A stretch of DNA of 64,000 nucleotides from Lineus longissimus (taxonomy: Eukaryota; Nemertea; Pilidiophora; Heteronemertea; Lineidae). The position numbers and the translations under genes were made by a program. The DNA is taken from positions 5,358,953-5,422,952 of the forward strand of contig NC_088324.1 of the NCBI RefSeq assembly GCF_910592395.1. Direction: 5' to 3'. Numbering within the stretch: position 1 is the stretch's first letter; the number at the start of each line of letters is the position of its first letter. Below the pieces are notes generated by a model. The model was not told the DNA's origin, searched no databases, and saw nothing but the letters and a program-made list of their open reading frames with translations. Of this stretch, positions 48,475 through 61,041 are shown piece after piece.

Positions 48475-48980
48475 AACAACATCTGTGCTACTGTTGCCGA
48501 TACATGTGCTAGGTGAGGAGGGATAAAGTGTCAGGAGGTCCACATGTTGAATTTTGTGGTCCTTGTGCTGCTGTAGGCCTACTGTACTCAAATCATCTTA
48601 TTTACAAGTGTATTTATGAGGTATTATTTGTTTCATTGCTTTTTAAGACTAAATATTTTCTGTTTTATAGGTTTTAGTTAGAGCAAGTACTTTATTGTAA
48701 GTACTATAAACTGTTAACAGTTGTGTTTCAACTATGGTATAAAAATGTTGATTTACTTGTTATAAAATTTCTGGCGTAAAAATGGCAATACGCGAAAGGA
48801 CACAGTTGAGCAAACTTTGTACACATGTTTTCCCAAGTGACCTCATCTGACCTCAACTGATAACTGAAGTTTGATCTGATCAAATCAAAAAACTTTATAT
48901 AGATTACTGAATATTTTTGTGTTCATAGCACTGTATAAACCAAGCCCAGCCTTATACAAGCTATGCAAAAAATCTAATGA
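48475..48980 (+). other. 3' flank of the ASB gene
   Basis: A/T-rich 3' untranslated or flanking sequence; no clear AATAAA near the stop codon. At 48835-48916 it contains the first of three copies of a ~80-bp word (GTGACCT..CTGA..TCAACTGA, GATTACTGAATATTTT) that recurs at 49379-49458 and in part at 49750-49812. Confidence 0.5.
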
Positions 48981-49370
48981 TTAGGGCATAGAGGGATGAA
49001 GTTTATCAACTTCATTATCCTCACAATATCGTTCCCATTTTGCCAGTGAAGACTTGTATTGAGCCCTGGTAGAGTCTCTCCACGAAGTGAAGATGACGCT
49101 AGCAACCTCCACCTGAGGTCCATCTACCGAGAGGCCCTGCCTGATAAGGCGCAGGCCAATAGTGTCATTTTTCCCCGAGGCGGATGCAACTTCAGCCGCC
49201 CTCCGGGCAACCAAAAAAAGACATTGCCCACGTGGTAATATCCTTGGGTTGTCGAATTGTAGTTTGAGTATTGTAGGGAACCAGGATTGCACTGGCCAGT
49301 TGGGTACGATTAGAATCATGGTGGCTTCTTCTGACATTGCCTTCTGTAGCACGGTTGGAATCATGCACAT
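48981..49370 (-). pseudogene. DIRS-type retrotransposon fragment (RNase H end / tyrosine recombinase start)
   Basis: The 129-codon frame reads a linker such as VPNWPVQSWFPTILKL, typical of the end of the DIRS/Ngaro RT-RNase H protein. It then reads SWRDSTRAQYKSSLAKWERYC, the start of the SAM-like N-terminal domain of a tyrosine recombinase. Only this piece is present; RT core and recombinase catalytic residues are missing. It is flanked on both sides by copies of the ~80-bp repeat word at 48835 and 49379. Confidence 0.7.
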
Positions 49371-49977
49371 AATCTCCTAAGTGACCTATCTGAACTCAAC
49401 TGAAACTGAAGTTCCATCTGATCCAATTTAAAAACCTTATATAGATTACTAAATATTTTGGAAACCTGTAGCTGTAGCGAAACGCTTTTAAGAATGGGGA
49501 GTTTTGAACAGTCCAGTGAAAACCTAAGGCGGGAATAAGCGTCCATTGATAAATATTAGCAGTTTTGAGTTCCCCAGATAGTTGATTATGTGAGCTGGGC
49601 ATCTGGGTAACATTGCATAACGTTGCATAACATTACTGACACCAGTCAATGAACTGCATAAGAGGTAATCACCAGTTTAGTTGATTAGCTCACCTGTCAG
49701 GTGAGCCTATACGATACCGTGGCGTCCGTCGTTCGTCTTCGTCGTCAGATAAGGTCACTGAAGTTCGATCTGATCCAATCTGAATGCCTTATTTTGATTA
49801 CTGAATTTTTTGCTTAATGATATCATTATATTGGTGCGACTCATGACGATATATCATAACCAATTCTTTTTGCTAGAAACTGAGCATCAGAAAATTTATG
49901 CAAAAATCATTAAAAGATATTATATAATTTCAGCTTTCACCTGTAGCTACAATGGAGTAGTGGCACTGTCCCTTCCC

Positions 49978-50163
49978 CTCTATTTGTTGCCTCAACGTCC
50001 ATTGGCTCAGCACTCCTCGCTCCTCTAGTTTTGAAGTTCCCTGTCAATACCTCTCTCACTTATGGCTCACCTCTATTTGTTGCCTCAACGTCCATTGGCT
50101 GAGCACTCCTCGCTTCTCTAGTTTTGAAGTTCCCTGTCAATACCTCTCTCACTCATGGCTCGC
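49978..50163 (+). repeat. Tandem duplication of 93 bp
   Basis: Two adjacent copies (49978-50070 and 50071-50163) containing TTGTTGCCTCAACGTCCATT differ at a few bases. Confidence 0.85.
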
Positions 50164-50401
50164 CAATCTTATGTCCACAGGTCACATGTCTCGCCACAGA
50201 CTAAAGCTCATCCTGCCACTCAAGCAGTAATTGTATTTGCTGAAACTACAATTCTGCGAGAACATAATGTCAGTATGAGGCCCTCGAATAGTTCCGCACT
50301 CCAAGCAAGTTTTTCGGCTCTTTCATTGAATGTTATGCCTGTGGGCCAGTTTGTAAGTCATCATGGCAACTGTTGGCAGCTACCAAGGCACCTCCATCCA
50401 C

Positions 50402-50426
50402 CTATTATTATTATTATTATTATTAA
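50402..50426 (+). repeat. (ATT)n microsatellite, 3' tail of the LINE
   Basis: About eight ATT units. On the - strand this is an (AAT)n tail immediately downstream of the LINE 3' end. Confidence 0.85.
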
Positions 50427-50594
50427 AACAATTTATATAGCGCTTTTTGTAAGGCACTTCAAGGCGCTTTACATTTAATTTAAAAAAAAAAAAATTCAAT
50501 GCATACAATAATTTTGCTGTAAAACAATAATAGATATAACTGAGACTATAAGACATTAGGTAAGACAATTAGAGACAGATGACTATAAAACATT

Positions 50595-52342
50595 CTAGAG
50601 TGCATTGTCACCGAAAAAGTGCTTCCTAAAAAGATATGCTTCTAAGTGTGACTTAAAAGTTTTGATGTTAGCTATGGATTTTAAAACATCTGGTAATTGG
50701 TTCCAAAGATTTGGCCCCGCCACAGAGGAGCTTGAAGATCCAATCGCCCTGCGAGTGCGGACCTCCCGGCATAGACTTTTATTACTTGATCTGAGAGTGC
50801 GGGCCGGAGCATAAGCCGATACACAGTCTGCGAGGTTCTGCAGAGCAGTTCCTGAAAGACATTTAAAGACCATGACGTTGATCTTATACTCCGTGCGCGC
50901 CCTCAGAGGCAGCCAGTGGAGGTCACGAAGCACAGGGGTGATATGGTCTCTTCTAGCCACTCTCATGACGAGACGTGCAGCTGAATTTTGTACTATTTGT
51001 AGTTTCCTCAAATTTGACTCCGATGCATTGTATAGTATACTATTGCAATAGTCCAAACGTGATAGCACCAAAGTTCTGACTGCACTCACTGTAGCCGACT
51101 GACTGATGAAATGTTTTATTTTTCCAAGACGGTAGAGCTGGAAATTGGCTGCTCGACACAAGTTGGTGATATGCTTGCTCATTGTCATTTCATGGTCGAA
51201 AGTCACTCCTAGAAGTTTGATAGAGTCACTGAGTACGATTTCTGTATCACAGAAATTCAGTCTCAGATTGGCAAGAAGTTTCTGGTGAGGTTTGGCACTA
51301 GCAACAAAGAATTCCGTCTTGTCATTGTTCAGTTTAAGCTTATTGATAGTCATCCAGTTTTGAATCTCAGTGATGCACTTTGAGAGCCTCGCTAAGATAG
51401 AGTTCACCTCCGACGGATTTTTTGGGTCAAACGCAACGTAAAGGTTGCTGTCATCGGCATACAGAATGTATGGCAACAAGTAAGATCTTATTATATCTCC
51501 TAGAGGACTACTGTACACCGTGAACAGCAGAGGGCCTAGAACAGAGCCCTGCGGCACACCAAAGCGGAGTGGAGAAGCATCTGACACTGCGTCATTGACC
51601 GTCACCTCCTGTGTTCGTCCGGACAGGTACGAGTGGAACCAATCCAGGGCAGTACCGTGAATTTCACATCTCCGGTCTAGGCGACTTAAAAGTATCTCGT
51701 GATCTATACTGTCAAACGCGGCGGACAGGTCCAGTGCCACTATGAAGACCGCTTTCCCTGTATCCAGTGCACGTGTGATGTCGTTGTGTACTATCAACAG
51801 GACCGTATCAGTGCTGTGACGAGGGCAGTAAGCTGACTGCATGGGATCAAACAACTGGTTGGAATCGAGGTGTTCTGAGAGACGTCTTGAGACTACTTTC
51901 TCAATGACTTTTGATAGAAATGGAATGTTTGAGACCGGACGATAGTTAGATAGTATTTCCGGATCGAGTGATGGTTTCTTCAGTAATGGGCGTACTCGAG
52001 CACACTTGAGGTCGTCCGGAAAAACACCGCTTAACAATGATTCATTAACAACTTGGGTAATAACAGGAAAAAGTTCGGGAAGTGTTTTTTCAGAAGCCAT
52101 GTGGGCACCGCGTCGAGCTCACATGACTTAGTTGGCATGTTCGACACAGTTTTTCTGATTTCATCGTCTGTTACTGGATTGAAAGTGACAAGTGGTGTAC
52201 CTTCAAAGGCCTGGTCAACGGGAGTCATTGATGACACATCGTCGAGCTTCGCCCGGATTTTTCTGATTTTATCACTGAAAAAAGCTGAAAAACTGTTTAC
52301 GACAATAACGGGGTCGCCTGAAGGCATCGGACTACTCAACAC
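50595..52342 (-). pseudogene. LINE reverse transcriptase, one frameshift
   Basis: Target-primed reverse transcriptase of a jockey-superfamily LINE. The long frame (50595-52100) shows NYRPVSNIPFLSKVIEKVV (fingers), VALDLSAAFDSIDHEILL (motif A), PQGSVLGPLLF (motif B) and YILYADDSNLYV (motif C, catalytic YADD), then thumb and a C-terminal region. Upstream residues (FSDKIRKIRAKL) lie in another frame at 52031-52342. The switch occurs around 52095 where KK...LPELFP continues, so the copy is inactive as it stands. No endonuclease is present. Confidence 0.88.
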
Positions 52343-52407
52343 TTTGCATTTCTCTGTCTCATCCCCAGTCTTGGGGAGTCTGAAAGGATTGCAGTTATAT
52401 CCTCAGG

Positions 52408-53069
52408 TGTTTCTTATTGAGGCTCCTACGCCGAGCTTGAGACGTGGCCTCGCAAATAAAGTTGGAAAACCGCGAATCTTTATGAAATTGAATCAAAAGA
52501 CCGACACTCATTTTATTCTCAAAGTTCTCCACATAGGTGGTGGCACCTCACGGCAAGGCCCACACAATATAAGGTCAAGTGTTTTCCTTCATCCACACTT
52601 GGCCATCTTTGAAGGCCTAATATTCTGAGCAATAGCTGGAAGATCTCCCTTGCCTTGTAGTTATCGTAGTGGAAGGCTTGCCCCTTTCTAGGTCTATGTG
52701 GGGTTGAGTGGTATTACGAGATGTAAGAACTAAGATCCACAGCTGAAATTGTGTGTTGATGATGATTCTAATATAATCTCTTTGTCTTATTTCGTGGATG
52801 ATGGTGGATGTCTTTTCACGGCCAAGCCAGCTCTCTCTCTGTCCCTTTTTCACAACAAGAAAACCCACCCTTGGTAACCAACTATACATCATCCCCTCTT
52901 TCCCAGAATACCCAATCAGGACTTGGCTCTGACCAAACATATAATATGGCGTGATACGACCAGACGTACTCCTTTTATAACCCCTGTGGCAAGATGCCAC
53001 AAACCAAATTTAGTAATACTCCCTTACTTATTTATAAACTGAATGGTCAAATAGGTCCACTACCTAACA
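52408..53069 (-). mobile_element. Probable LTR (662 bp) of an envelope-bearing retroelement
   Basis: Read on the - strand it begins TGTTAGG and ends AAACA. It contains TTATAAAAGG (TATA box, ~52972-52983) and AATAAA (~52512-52517) in promoter-to-polyA order. A polypurine tract, TTCAAAGGGGGACG, lies directly before it on the - strand (53070-53083). This is the layout of a 3' LTR. The matching 5' LTR is absent because the upstream part of the element has been lost at the L1 insertion. Confidence 0.45.
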
Positions 53070-53083
53070 CGTCCCCCTTTGAA

Positions 53084-54257
53084 TAATTTTCGCTCCCGAA
53101 AATATTTCAGTACATCTGATCAGCCATGGGACGCTGAATGAAATGAGGTACAAGCTTTGATGAAACAATTTTTCCTCCTCTTTGTTTTTGTTTTTGTTTT
53201 TAAAGTCCACTCATCGTAGCTGTCCTTGGCACGGGGTAATCCAGGTCACCATGAAGGCATTCTGAAGTATATAATATAGTGAAAAGTTAAGCAAATTTCA
53301 TGAGATTAATGTCTATACGATGCAAGTCAAAATGTGACCAAAAAAGTATCTATAATTCCATGATCTGTGATGACTGTTCCAAGCGGTAACTCCAGACAAC
53401 TTCCTTTGACATTGGATATAGCTTATGCCAATCGAAGTGATAATGTCATGGACTTGTATAAACTTCCTCCTGAGATAACTGAGATGTGCGATGTGTTCGA
53501 CTCCAGTGCAGCAGCTGCGCATCACTGCGGTACCAGAGTGTGCACAACGTGCATATCATCATAATAAACGATGTAATGTCAGGACAATCCTGGCCAAGCC
53601 ATGTGTGCTTACAGCCACAGCATGCCTTTTTGGGATTCTTGAATAATAATTTTTGCGTTAGCGATGCGGAAGGATTGGGATGAAATAATCTGGACTGCAA
53701 AGAATTTGTGGTACCAGTATGACTTAACATAAGAGGGGGAGATGTGCAGACTGAATTCAATCGATTGCAATCATGTGGGAGTCTAGTTCCCAAGAAATGT
53801 AATATAATAATCCGTGAGCCTGTGAAATAATTCTTTCTAGAATATGATAGTGTCTTCCTTGAAAATATCCTTTAGTCATAATCACTGTTCGCAATCACTG
53901 TTGAGCATCAATCGCAATCCTACCTCCGGGCAATGTTTAAGGTACCACCCACTAATGAGAATACATATATTGTTTTTGTTATATAGATTGCCCAATGCTT
54001 GAAGGCTATAAGGTGCATAGACTAGGAAAGAAAAATCATCTTAACTGGTAATTCTTCATACACTCTCCACCCCCATTTTTATGGTGAAGATAAATCCAAA
54101 ACCATACAGCTAGTGCCTTAACAGTGTTAAAGAGGGCACCCCTTGTGCATGTGTGGATGATGATAATTCAGTGGAGAGTTCAGAAAACTACAATCCAAAC
54201 ACTATATACAATATTCATGGTTACAAACCCATTCTCAAATTTGGAAACTATATATGA
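53084..54257 (-). other. Non-coding stretch between the LTR and the envelope-like gene
   Basis: About 1.2 kb with no recognisable exon or RNA gene. A second purine-rich tract on the - strand (AAAATGGGGGTGGAGAG, ~54062-54078) could be an alternative polypurine tract. Confidence 0.4.
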
Positions 54258-56250
54258 CTAATTTATGTTGAGTAGTTTTGATTCAGATGAGGCATCTAAA
54301 TCATTTAATAAGTTGTCCGTCCCAACAACGGACAATGATGTCATTAAGCCGCCATAGGCCTTATACATTAATGCTGAATAGGGGGTTTTCGGCATCCTTG
54401 TGGTCCTGGCCAGGAGAAGCGGAGACAGTGATACTGTATCAGGAATGCACGCTGCCCACCCCGCAGCATCGTGCCTTACACATAGCCTGGGCCCCTCCAA
54501 AGCAATCTTTGGCCATGGAAAATATGCCTTGATGGCAATCTTGTGGAAACGGGGATTGTCCACAAGAAAATATGGCTCTGGGCACCTAGGTAAAGACATG
54601 ATAATGATATCCAGACAGTCCCTATAATTGAAAAGCCGAAGAATAATTCTCGTTCTGGGCTGTCCTACCAATGCGGGAAAAAACAGGCCGATATGGCGTG
54701 AACAACAAATCATGAAGCGATATAAGGTCAGAGCTGCCAACATAATAACCACTATAGTTAACAGGATCATTTCCATAGACAGGGACTCTGATGGGACAAT
54801 GGTCAACAGGGGTCGCTGTGACCGGCCTGGCAATGGAATAAATACAGATTCATTTGAAGCCAATATGGTACTTGAGACAGTGGGTACGGGGGCATGGGAA
54901 GCTGCGGGCAAGATACCAAACAACAATTGGTATGAACAAACATGTAGCGCTCAGAATTATTGCGAGAACGCTCAGTATGCCCGGAATAGATATAAAGGAG
55001 GACGGGTCAAAATCAAACGTTAAGATCAGGCAATTTTGATTGAAGAGTATCAACCTTCGAGGCATAGAGTTTCTCATTTTTCTTTGCCTTCTGTATCAAT
55101 TTCTTAAAATCCATGGTGAGCCTCTTATCCTTACTACTAATACTCTCCCAATTGTCTGAGTTGGGAAAGGTTATATTGGGTAGAACGAGTTTGGGCATGT
55201 GTTCATATGTCTGGCGGCCGGGAATATAGATGTTTTCATCCGGGTGCAGGGCATAACGCACCGCCAAATTCATTGGATGTAAATATGTCACATCCTGCTC
55301 ACCGGAAGTGCACCCGGTAACTTTGTAGCTATTTGGAAGGTGGGGCTTCTCAGCGAACAACCACACCGCAATTTCAGAAGACAAAAGACACAAGTGACGG
55401 ACGGGTTATCTAAACACGAGATTTCCCAGGTCGTCTGCTTGCCTGAAGCCAGATATAAGTCAGGGGTCAAATCAACAGCACCCTCCAGTAACCCATCATG
55501 CCGATACTGGATGTCACAAAATTTCATGATATCTGCTGGGATATCAAAAAAGAGCGCACTAGCACATGAGGGATTGCTCCTTGGCTTCATTGATTTAGTA
55601 CCGTCACAGATCTTGAATTCTTTGCCATGACAGGCAGCGAGGAATGCAAAATCCAATTCTAGATAGTATTGTTTGTCACGCGATATGCCGATGAAATCAG
55701 CCCCTGGTTGAATTGTCGTTTTATCAGTACGAGAGCCATTTAGGGGCACAAGAACAGTAACAATATTGAACATTTCAAAATAGGTCTCCATTGACCGAAG
55801 CGGAGTTTTGACTGACACATACAAGTATTTATCGGACACGGTATAAACAATATCTCTATTCTGGTAAACAAAGGCTGCATCCGTGTAAGTCAGTTCAAAC
55901 CCTGCATACTTGACAGGCAACATAATTTGAATCTGTTGGAGAACTGTCTCCACCTGATCTGGGGATATGAGGGACACCGGCATGTAACCCTCCACAATAC
56001 TCTGGCTGGCCAACATAAAATTCTGTGAAGGGCGTTCCACCGCCAAGAGATTGTTCAGATCAGACATCAATATCTGGAACAAGGAGGAGAAAAGATTCAC
56101 TCGGTTAAGCACATCCTCCTCCACTTCATACACCTTGTCATACGTATCCTCCAGGGCATCGACCTCAGTTTCCAAAGCTGTAATGTCTTGGTGGTTGAGC
56201 TTCATGTCATCGATGGCGTTGGAAACCTGTTTCCCAGATGTTGTAGTGGG
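54258..56250 (-). pseudogene. Decayed envelope-like glycoprotein gene of an endogenous retroelement
   Basis: The N-terminal frame (55288-56205, open upstream to ~56250) begins with a coiled-coil-like heptad segment. It is followed by an ectodomain with the F-type/errantivirus-like pattern (a GYMPVSLISPDQV segment, then long beta-rich stretches and clustered cysteines). The reading continues in other frames at 55013-55393 and 54850-55077. The latter holds a hydrophobic membrane segment (~LSVLAIILSATCLF). A further frame (54258-54926) contains a second hydrophobic stretch and a cytoplasmic tail. At least two frame changes break the gene. The 5' side stops at the A-rich tail of the L1. Assignment to an Env/fusion protein is by pattern only; I recognise no exact family. 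Confidence 0.55.
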
Positions 56251-56392
56251 TTACATTGAGGTATAACAGGTTCGTGAGAAACAACTCTTAAACTTTTTTT
56301 TTTCTTTTTTTTCTTTATAATTTAAAATTTATTTACACGATATACATTGTACTTGGCTTTACTGGTATTTCGCTATTGAGAGTGGTGGTCAT

Positions 56393-58186
56393 TTATACAT
56401 TGAATTGTAGATTCCTTTCTTCCTTTGTAACGAACAGGTCGTTCGAGCACCAATATTTGTTGAAGTGAGATAATGAGAGACGTTTGAAATCACATAGAAT
56501 ACGGACCTTGATCCCGTTAACAAAGTACATGAATAATGAATTGGATGTGATTGGCTTATGGTCGAACTTTTTAAAATTTCTATTGACCCAAATCGTTTTA
56601 ACATAGCTGGAGCAAAGGAACAGGATGAGGGCTTTCGTATACTTGTTTTGATGATGAATGTTTAACAAATAGATTTTATCAAAAGTCAGGCGTGTGTCAA
56701 ATTTTAACAAATAATTTTCTAATAGGCCCCTTAGTGATCGGACGACCGAACAGTAATAGAAGAGGTGTTCATATCCTTCGTTTGGATGATTACAAAGGGG
56801 ACACACATTAGCTATTACAGGAATACATTTAAACACATATGTCAGCTTGTACATGACTGGGAGGATCTGCATAATTAGATGGTAACATATATTTCTTGAA
56901 GAAGGATCAATGAAGCTGTTGTGCACGTTATTGAAAACAGTTTTAAAATCTAAAGAAGGGAATAATTGTATACATCTTGGTTCGGTTGTTTTAGGCTGCA
57001 AGAGAATGGAATATATCGTTTTGACAGTAGCCCCTTCCTGTTTGAAATCGGGGTTTAATTCTTTTACTTTTGAAATAGCGTGCAAAGCCTGTCTATAAAA
57101 ATGTGATGGTACCGTTGTATGTGGAGCAAGATTTGACCACAGATCGACATTGAATTTTCTTAAACTAAACGCACACCAGAAATTTGCAAAATAAACCCAA
57201 TATTGATGCGGTTGTGAGATGCAGGAGGCTAACTGTTTTACATGGAGAGCCTGAAGTTTTGCCTCAATATTAGGAACGTTCAGTCCGCCTTTTGCAAATG
57301 TTAAAAACTGTACCTTTCGACTCAATGGCTCATAGTTTTCTTTAGGCCACATGAATTTGAAAATCGCTCTCTGAAAGAGGCTTATGTAGTCTTGTGACAT
57401 GGGATTAAAGGAACCAGCATACCACAGTTTTGAGCATGCAGAAGAATTGATTATAATTGATTTTTGTTTGAGAGTCAAAAAGCGAGTTTTCCAATAGTTT
57501 AGAACACGTTGAAATTTTACAAATATTGGGTTCCAAATCTCATCCATATTGACCTGGGGTCCAAAACGGGACCCTAAAAGTTTTACAGCGTCCGGCCATG
57601 ATATGCCGAAGGGGTGGTCACTTCTTGTACGCCATTTTCCTTGGAAGAACCCGTTAGTTTTACTCATATTGAGAGACGAACCAGAAGCCCGGCAAAAAAG
57701 TTTTACAATGAGAACAAAAGTTTTCATACCAAGGTTTGTTGTCAAAACACCTGTATAATCATCTGCATAAATGGTTTGCTTAACTGACCGCGTCTGTCCT
57801 GGGATTGACAAACCAAGAATGGATTTTTCCGCCCGGACTTTAACCGCCAATGGCTCGAGACAAAGGACAAATAGAAGTGGAGAAATTGCGCAGCCTTGGC
57901 GTACGCCTCTGGACAGGGCAAAAGGTGTCGAAATGTGGTTATTTACTATAATTGAAGACATGGGTTGATTGTATAGAATTTTTATCCAAGCAATGAAGGA
58001 CGGTTTAAACCCGAAGCAGCTTAAAGTGTTCAACATATATTTGTATGAGATACGGCCGAATGCTTTTAAGAAATCGAGATTGATCCATGAACATGGGATT
58101 TGTTTTTTGGTTACATAGTCATAAATATTCCGTAAGAGATGACAGTTCATATACTCTAATCTCCCACTTACCTGTCCCATTTCCAA
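56393..58186 (-). pseudogene. Tx1-type L1 ORF2, reverse transcriptase core and C-terminus
   Basis: The frame shows WINLDFLKAFGRISYKYML (motif A with D), SRGVRQGCAISPLLFVLCLEPLAV (motif B) shortened here to GVRQGCAISPLLF, and IYADDYTGV (motif C, YADD). It also has the Tx1-type C-terminal cysteine/histidine region CPLCNHPNEGYEHLFYYC. Its first residues MGQVSGRLEYMN align in spacing with the usual [QT]GFVKGRYIGEN stretch of L1 reverse transcriptases. The ~100 residues that should precede this are missing at the transposon junction. Confidence 0.85.
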
Positions 58187-58728
58187 ACCCTATCGCAAGT
58201 GACTAAGTCCGAATATTGCTAATTTTGGTTGGGGCAGAGCTCAATTTATGGAACAGCCTGGAGTAGTGACATGACAATGGACACTGTAAGGCTTTACGAC
58301 AATCTTGCCTAGTCACGTAGTCGTTTACGTGTACTGCGGCTGGGCGACCGGGGCAATTAGGGTCACGGTTTCGTAACAGCTCAAGATCACTGTGGCGATT
58401 CGTTCACCATTTAACACACTGTATTTACACAATGGGAGCTACTACAACCGATCAATTGCCCAATGGAATAAGGGTGATTATAGAAGAGTCCTGGCTATTC
58501 TGCAGTTAAGCAGTGAAGTGGTCTAGGAACACCCACAAGGAGTCTTTAAACTGTGATCGGGCCTGATTGTTGATTTCATCACCTGTAGTTAAAAAGAGTG
58601 GCCTCGTCTTTGACATGGAAGGGTAAAGTCACTAGATTGGAACTGGGACGAAAGAACAGGGTGATCTACTGCCTGATAATGGGCATTAAAGAAAAAATTG
58701 AACAGAAGATTAACATTCTGATAAGGTT
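58187..58728 (-). other. 3' untranslated region of the pogo-like transposon
   Basis: Non-coding DNA between the transposase stop codon and the terminal inverted repeat; no second gene is seen. Confidence 0.6.
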
Positions 58729-61041
58729 TTATTCATCATGAAAGTCAACATCAGCGTCATCAGGGTCAAACTCAAGCTCATCATTAACCTCTTCAAGTTC
58801 CCCATCTGCTGGATGCGGGATCACTGGGTCGTCATTCCCGTCCGGATGAAGTCCACTTAGTCTCCACCCACTGACTATCACTTGGAATGCCACTGTTTCC
58901 CAGGCGAGACTGATCATACGTACTACTTCCTGGCGGGAAATCTGATCACAGTGTCCATCATCTTCGGTATGTCCAATCTTCCAGGCTTTCCACACCAATC
59001 TGAGATGACATTTAAAACTGCGATTTACAGTTAAGTCCAAAGGTTGCAAAATTGAAGTGCATCGTCCAGGAATGAACGAATCCTGTCCATTTTGCCGCGG
59101 AATTTCCTCCGTAAACAGATGATGTCTATGGGCAGGGTAGCGATCCAAGATGAGGAGAAAGGTTGCTCCGGCAATAAATGGCACAACAATGGCTTGCAAC
59201 CATTCGATCAATGACTGATGTCTTGCCCAGCCATTCGGAGTACCTGTAACCTAAGATTAAAACGTTTCGTTTAGAAATAAAGAATAAATCGGTGCAATTC
59301 ATGAAAATGTATGACTCATTCTCCGATTGTATTGTTGCTCAGCCAGCTGATAGCTTTGGGAAATGGTTTCAAAGATCAACGTACTGCAATGATTCTAAAA
59401 ATAGAACAGGATTCGTAAAAAGACCATTAAACACGAGGAGCAGGCAGATCATAGAGCTAGCTCCATTGGCAGTTGAAGATGATATGGTCATCTAACAGCT
59501 AATAAACCAGGATTAGTTAATGAAATAGTTTACTTACTCGCACGTTCTGGGGAGCATGGGCTCGCAGTTCTGCAATAACTTCGCCTTCAGCATCCAAGCC
59601 CCTAAAGTTGACCTCAGCTGGTAGTTTTCGTCCATCGCTGGAGACGGCCAAGGTTACCGTGCATCCAATCTTCCCGTTCCCTCTTGAGGATCTGATGTCG
59701 ATCGAATGTGATCCTGTTGTAGCCATTGTGGTTTTCGGCACCATGTCAAAGTTGACAAATGTTTCATCCATGTTGATGATCACATGGAAATTTCCATTTT
59801 GGATGATTTGAGACGTTTCCCTACGATAGACGGCCGCTATTTCCATAGCGTTGTCGGGGAGGGTTCGCGTGTCCTTATTCTTTCTTCGATGGCTTATTCT
59901 TTTTCTGAAAGGAAAAGGAGACCACTTTTAGCTTTGAAAAACGTAGCTTACTCCCCCATTACTGTCCATTTCTTGGTCATTGGGCCCATTATTCCATTAT
60001 GGCAGAACAAAAGTTGTGAGAGAACCCAACCCAAGTGAGATACCAATTTACGAAATTGCTTCGTTGTTTTTACCTTTCTTTGAATCGGGTCAGCCAGTGA
60101 TCTGACGCTCGGAAATCCTGATTGCGAGGCCTTTGCGCTCTCGTCTGCTGCCTTTGTTCCTCCGTCAGATTAGTCCACCATTGTCTGTATTCTCTGGCTG
60201 CTTGTGACTGGAGATCGATCCCGGATACTGGAATTCCATGCTGGCGGCGTTGAATAAACCAGTCGTTGAGCTGATTTTCCATGTCTGCCCAAAACGCTGA
60301 AAAGGACAAACGGTAGGCCTATCAAGCAGACGGTGAAGGGATGAATCGGAGGGGGAGAAGAGTAGAGTATGCCTGAAATCTAAGAAGAGTCCCTGAATAA
60401 TGTCGAACTATGGATAAAACCTCATTTCACAGTGAAAGCCTGAACTCACTGTCGCGCTTTTGCGCCGCGTTTTCATCGAGGCGCGGAAATCAATTGTTAT
60501 TCATTAGGTGAACAAAGGATTCCCCGCCCGGCGGTAAAAATGCGGCGGAAAATCGCGTCAGTGAGTACAGGCCTTAATCTTATGGGCCTACTTCACTTAA
60601 AATTGTACATCTTTCGTAAATTCCTGACAAAAATGCGTTACCTTGTTCATCATTGCCATGCTGCCGAATCCTCCGCCGTCTCCTCTCAATTTGGGTGCAC
60701 CTGTCGCGGCGTTCCGACATCTCTTCATACTGGTCTAGCCATCTTGAGAATGTCCTTGGATGGATGCGGTGATGTACGGCAAAAGAACGACAAGACCGGG
60801 CATGCGCAATGCCCATCGCATGGTGCAGCCTAAAAGTATCCACGTAGTCCAAACGCTGATTCAAGCTGTAGCCATGAAGATGTCTCCTTTCTTGGCCTTC
60901 GTTAGCCGCACCATTATTACCTCCGTCGTCACCACCATCACCATGCCCACCATTACCGCCACCATCACCGTCATCACCGTTATCCATCGAATTCACGACC
61001 CAAAATCCAATGGCAAAGCAAAAAATCCAAAACAAACGCAT
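58729..61041 (-). CDS. pogo-like transposase (DDE, CENP-B-type), four exons, apparently intact
   Basis: Exons on the - strand: 61041-60642, 60296-60074, 59904-59538 and 59250-58729. GT/AG borders and phases (1, 2, 0) agree throughout, giving 503 aa. It would cut and paste the element by binding its terminal repeats. In order: low-complexity Asp/Gly N-terminus (from 18 residues in, MDNGDDGDGG, a likelier start); a helix-turn-helix (YSLNQRLDYVDTF to TFSRWLDQYEEM); a CENP-B-type second DNA-binding domain (ENQLNDWFIQRRQ to FRASDHWLTRFKER); and the DDE_1 core with aspartates in NMDETFVNFD, LLILDRYPAHR and LQPLDLTVNRSFK. The end is acidic (DPDDADVDFHDE). No stop or frameshift interrupts it, unlike every other mobile element here, which suggests recent activity. 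Confidence 0.85.

Larger units (their letters stand above)
50400..52407 (-). mobile_element. 5'-truncated CR1/L2-like (jockey superfamily) LINE
   Basis: The element runs from a truncated 5' end near the LTR at 52407 to the (AAT)n tail. It carries only the reverse transcriptase and C-terminal part of ORF2. Its 3' region contains AAGCGCTATATAAA, the complement of the intron-2 minisatellite core. Confidence 0.8.

Noticed and set aside
54628..55023. A 131-codon frame on the + strand within the envelope-like region.
   Set aside because: It is antisense to the membrane-segment part of the decayed gene and shows no domain.
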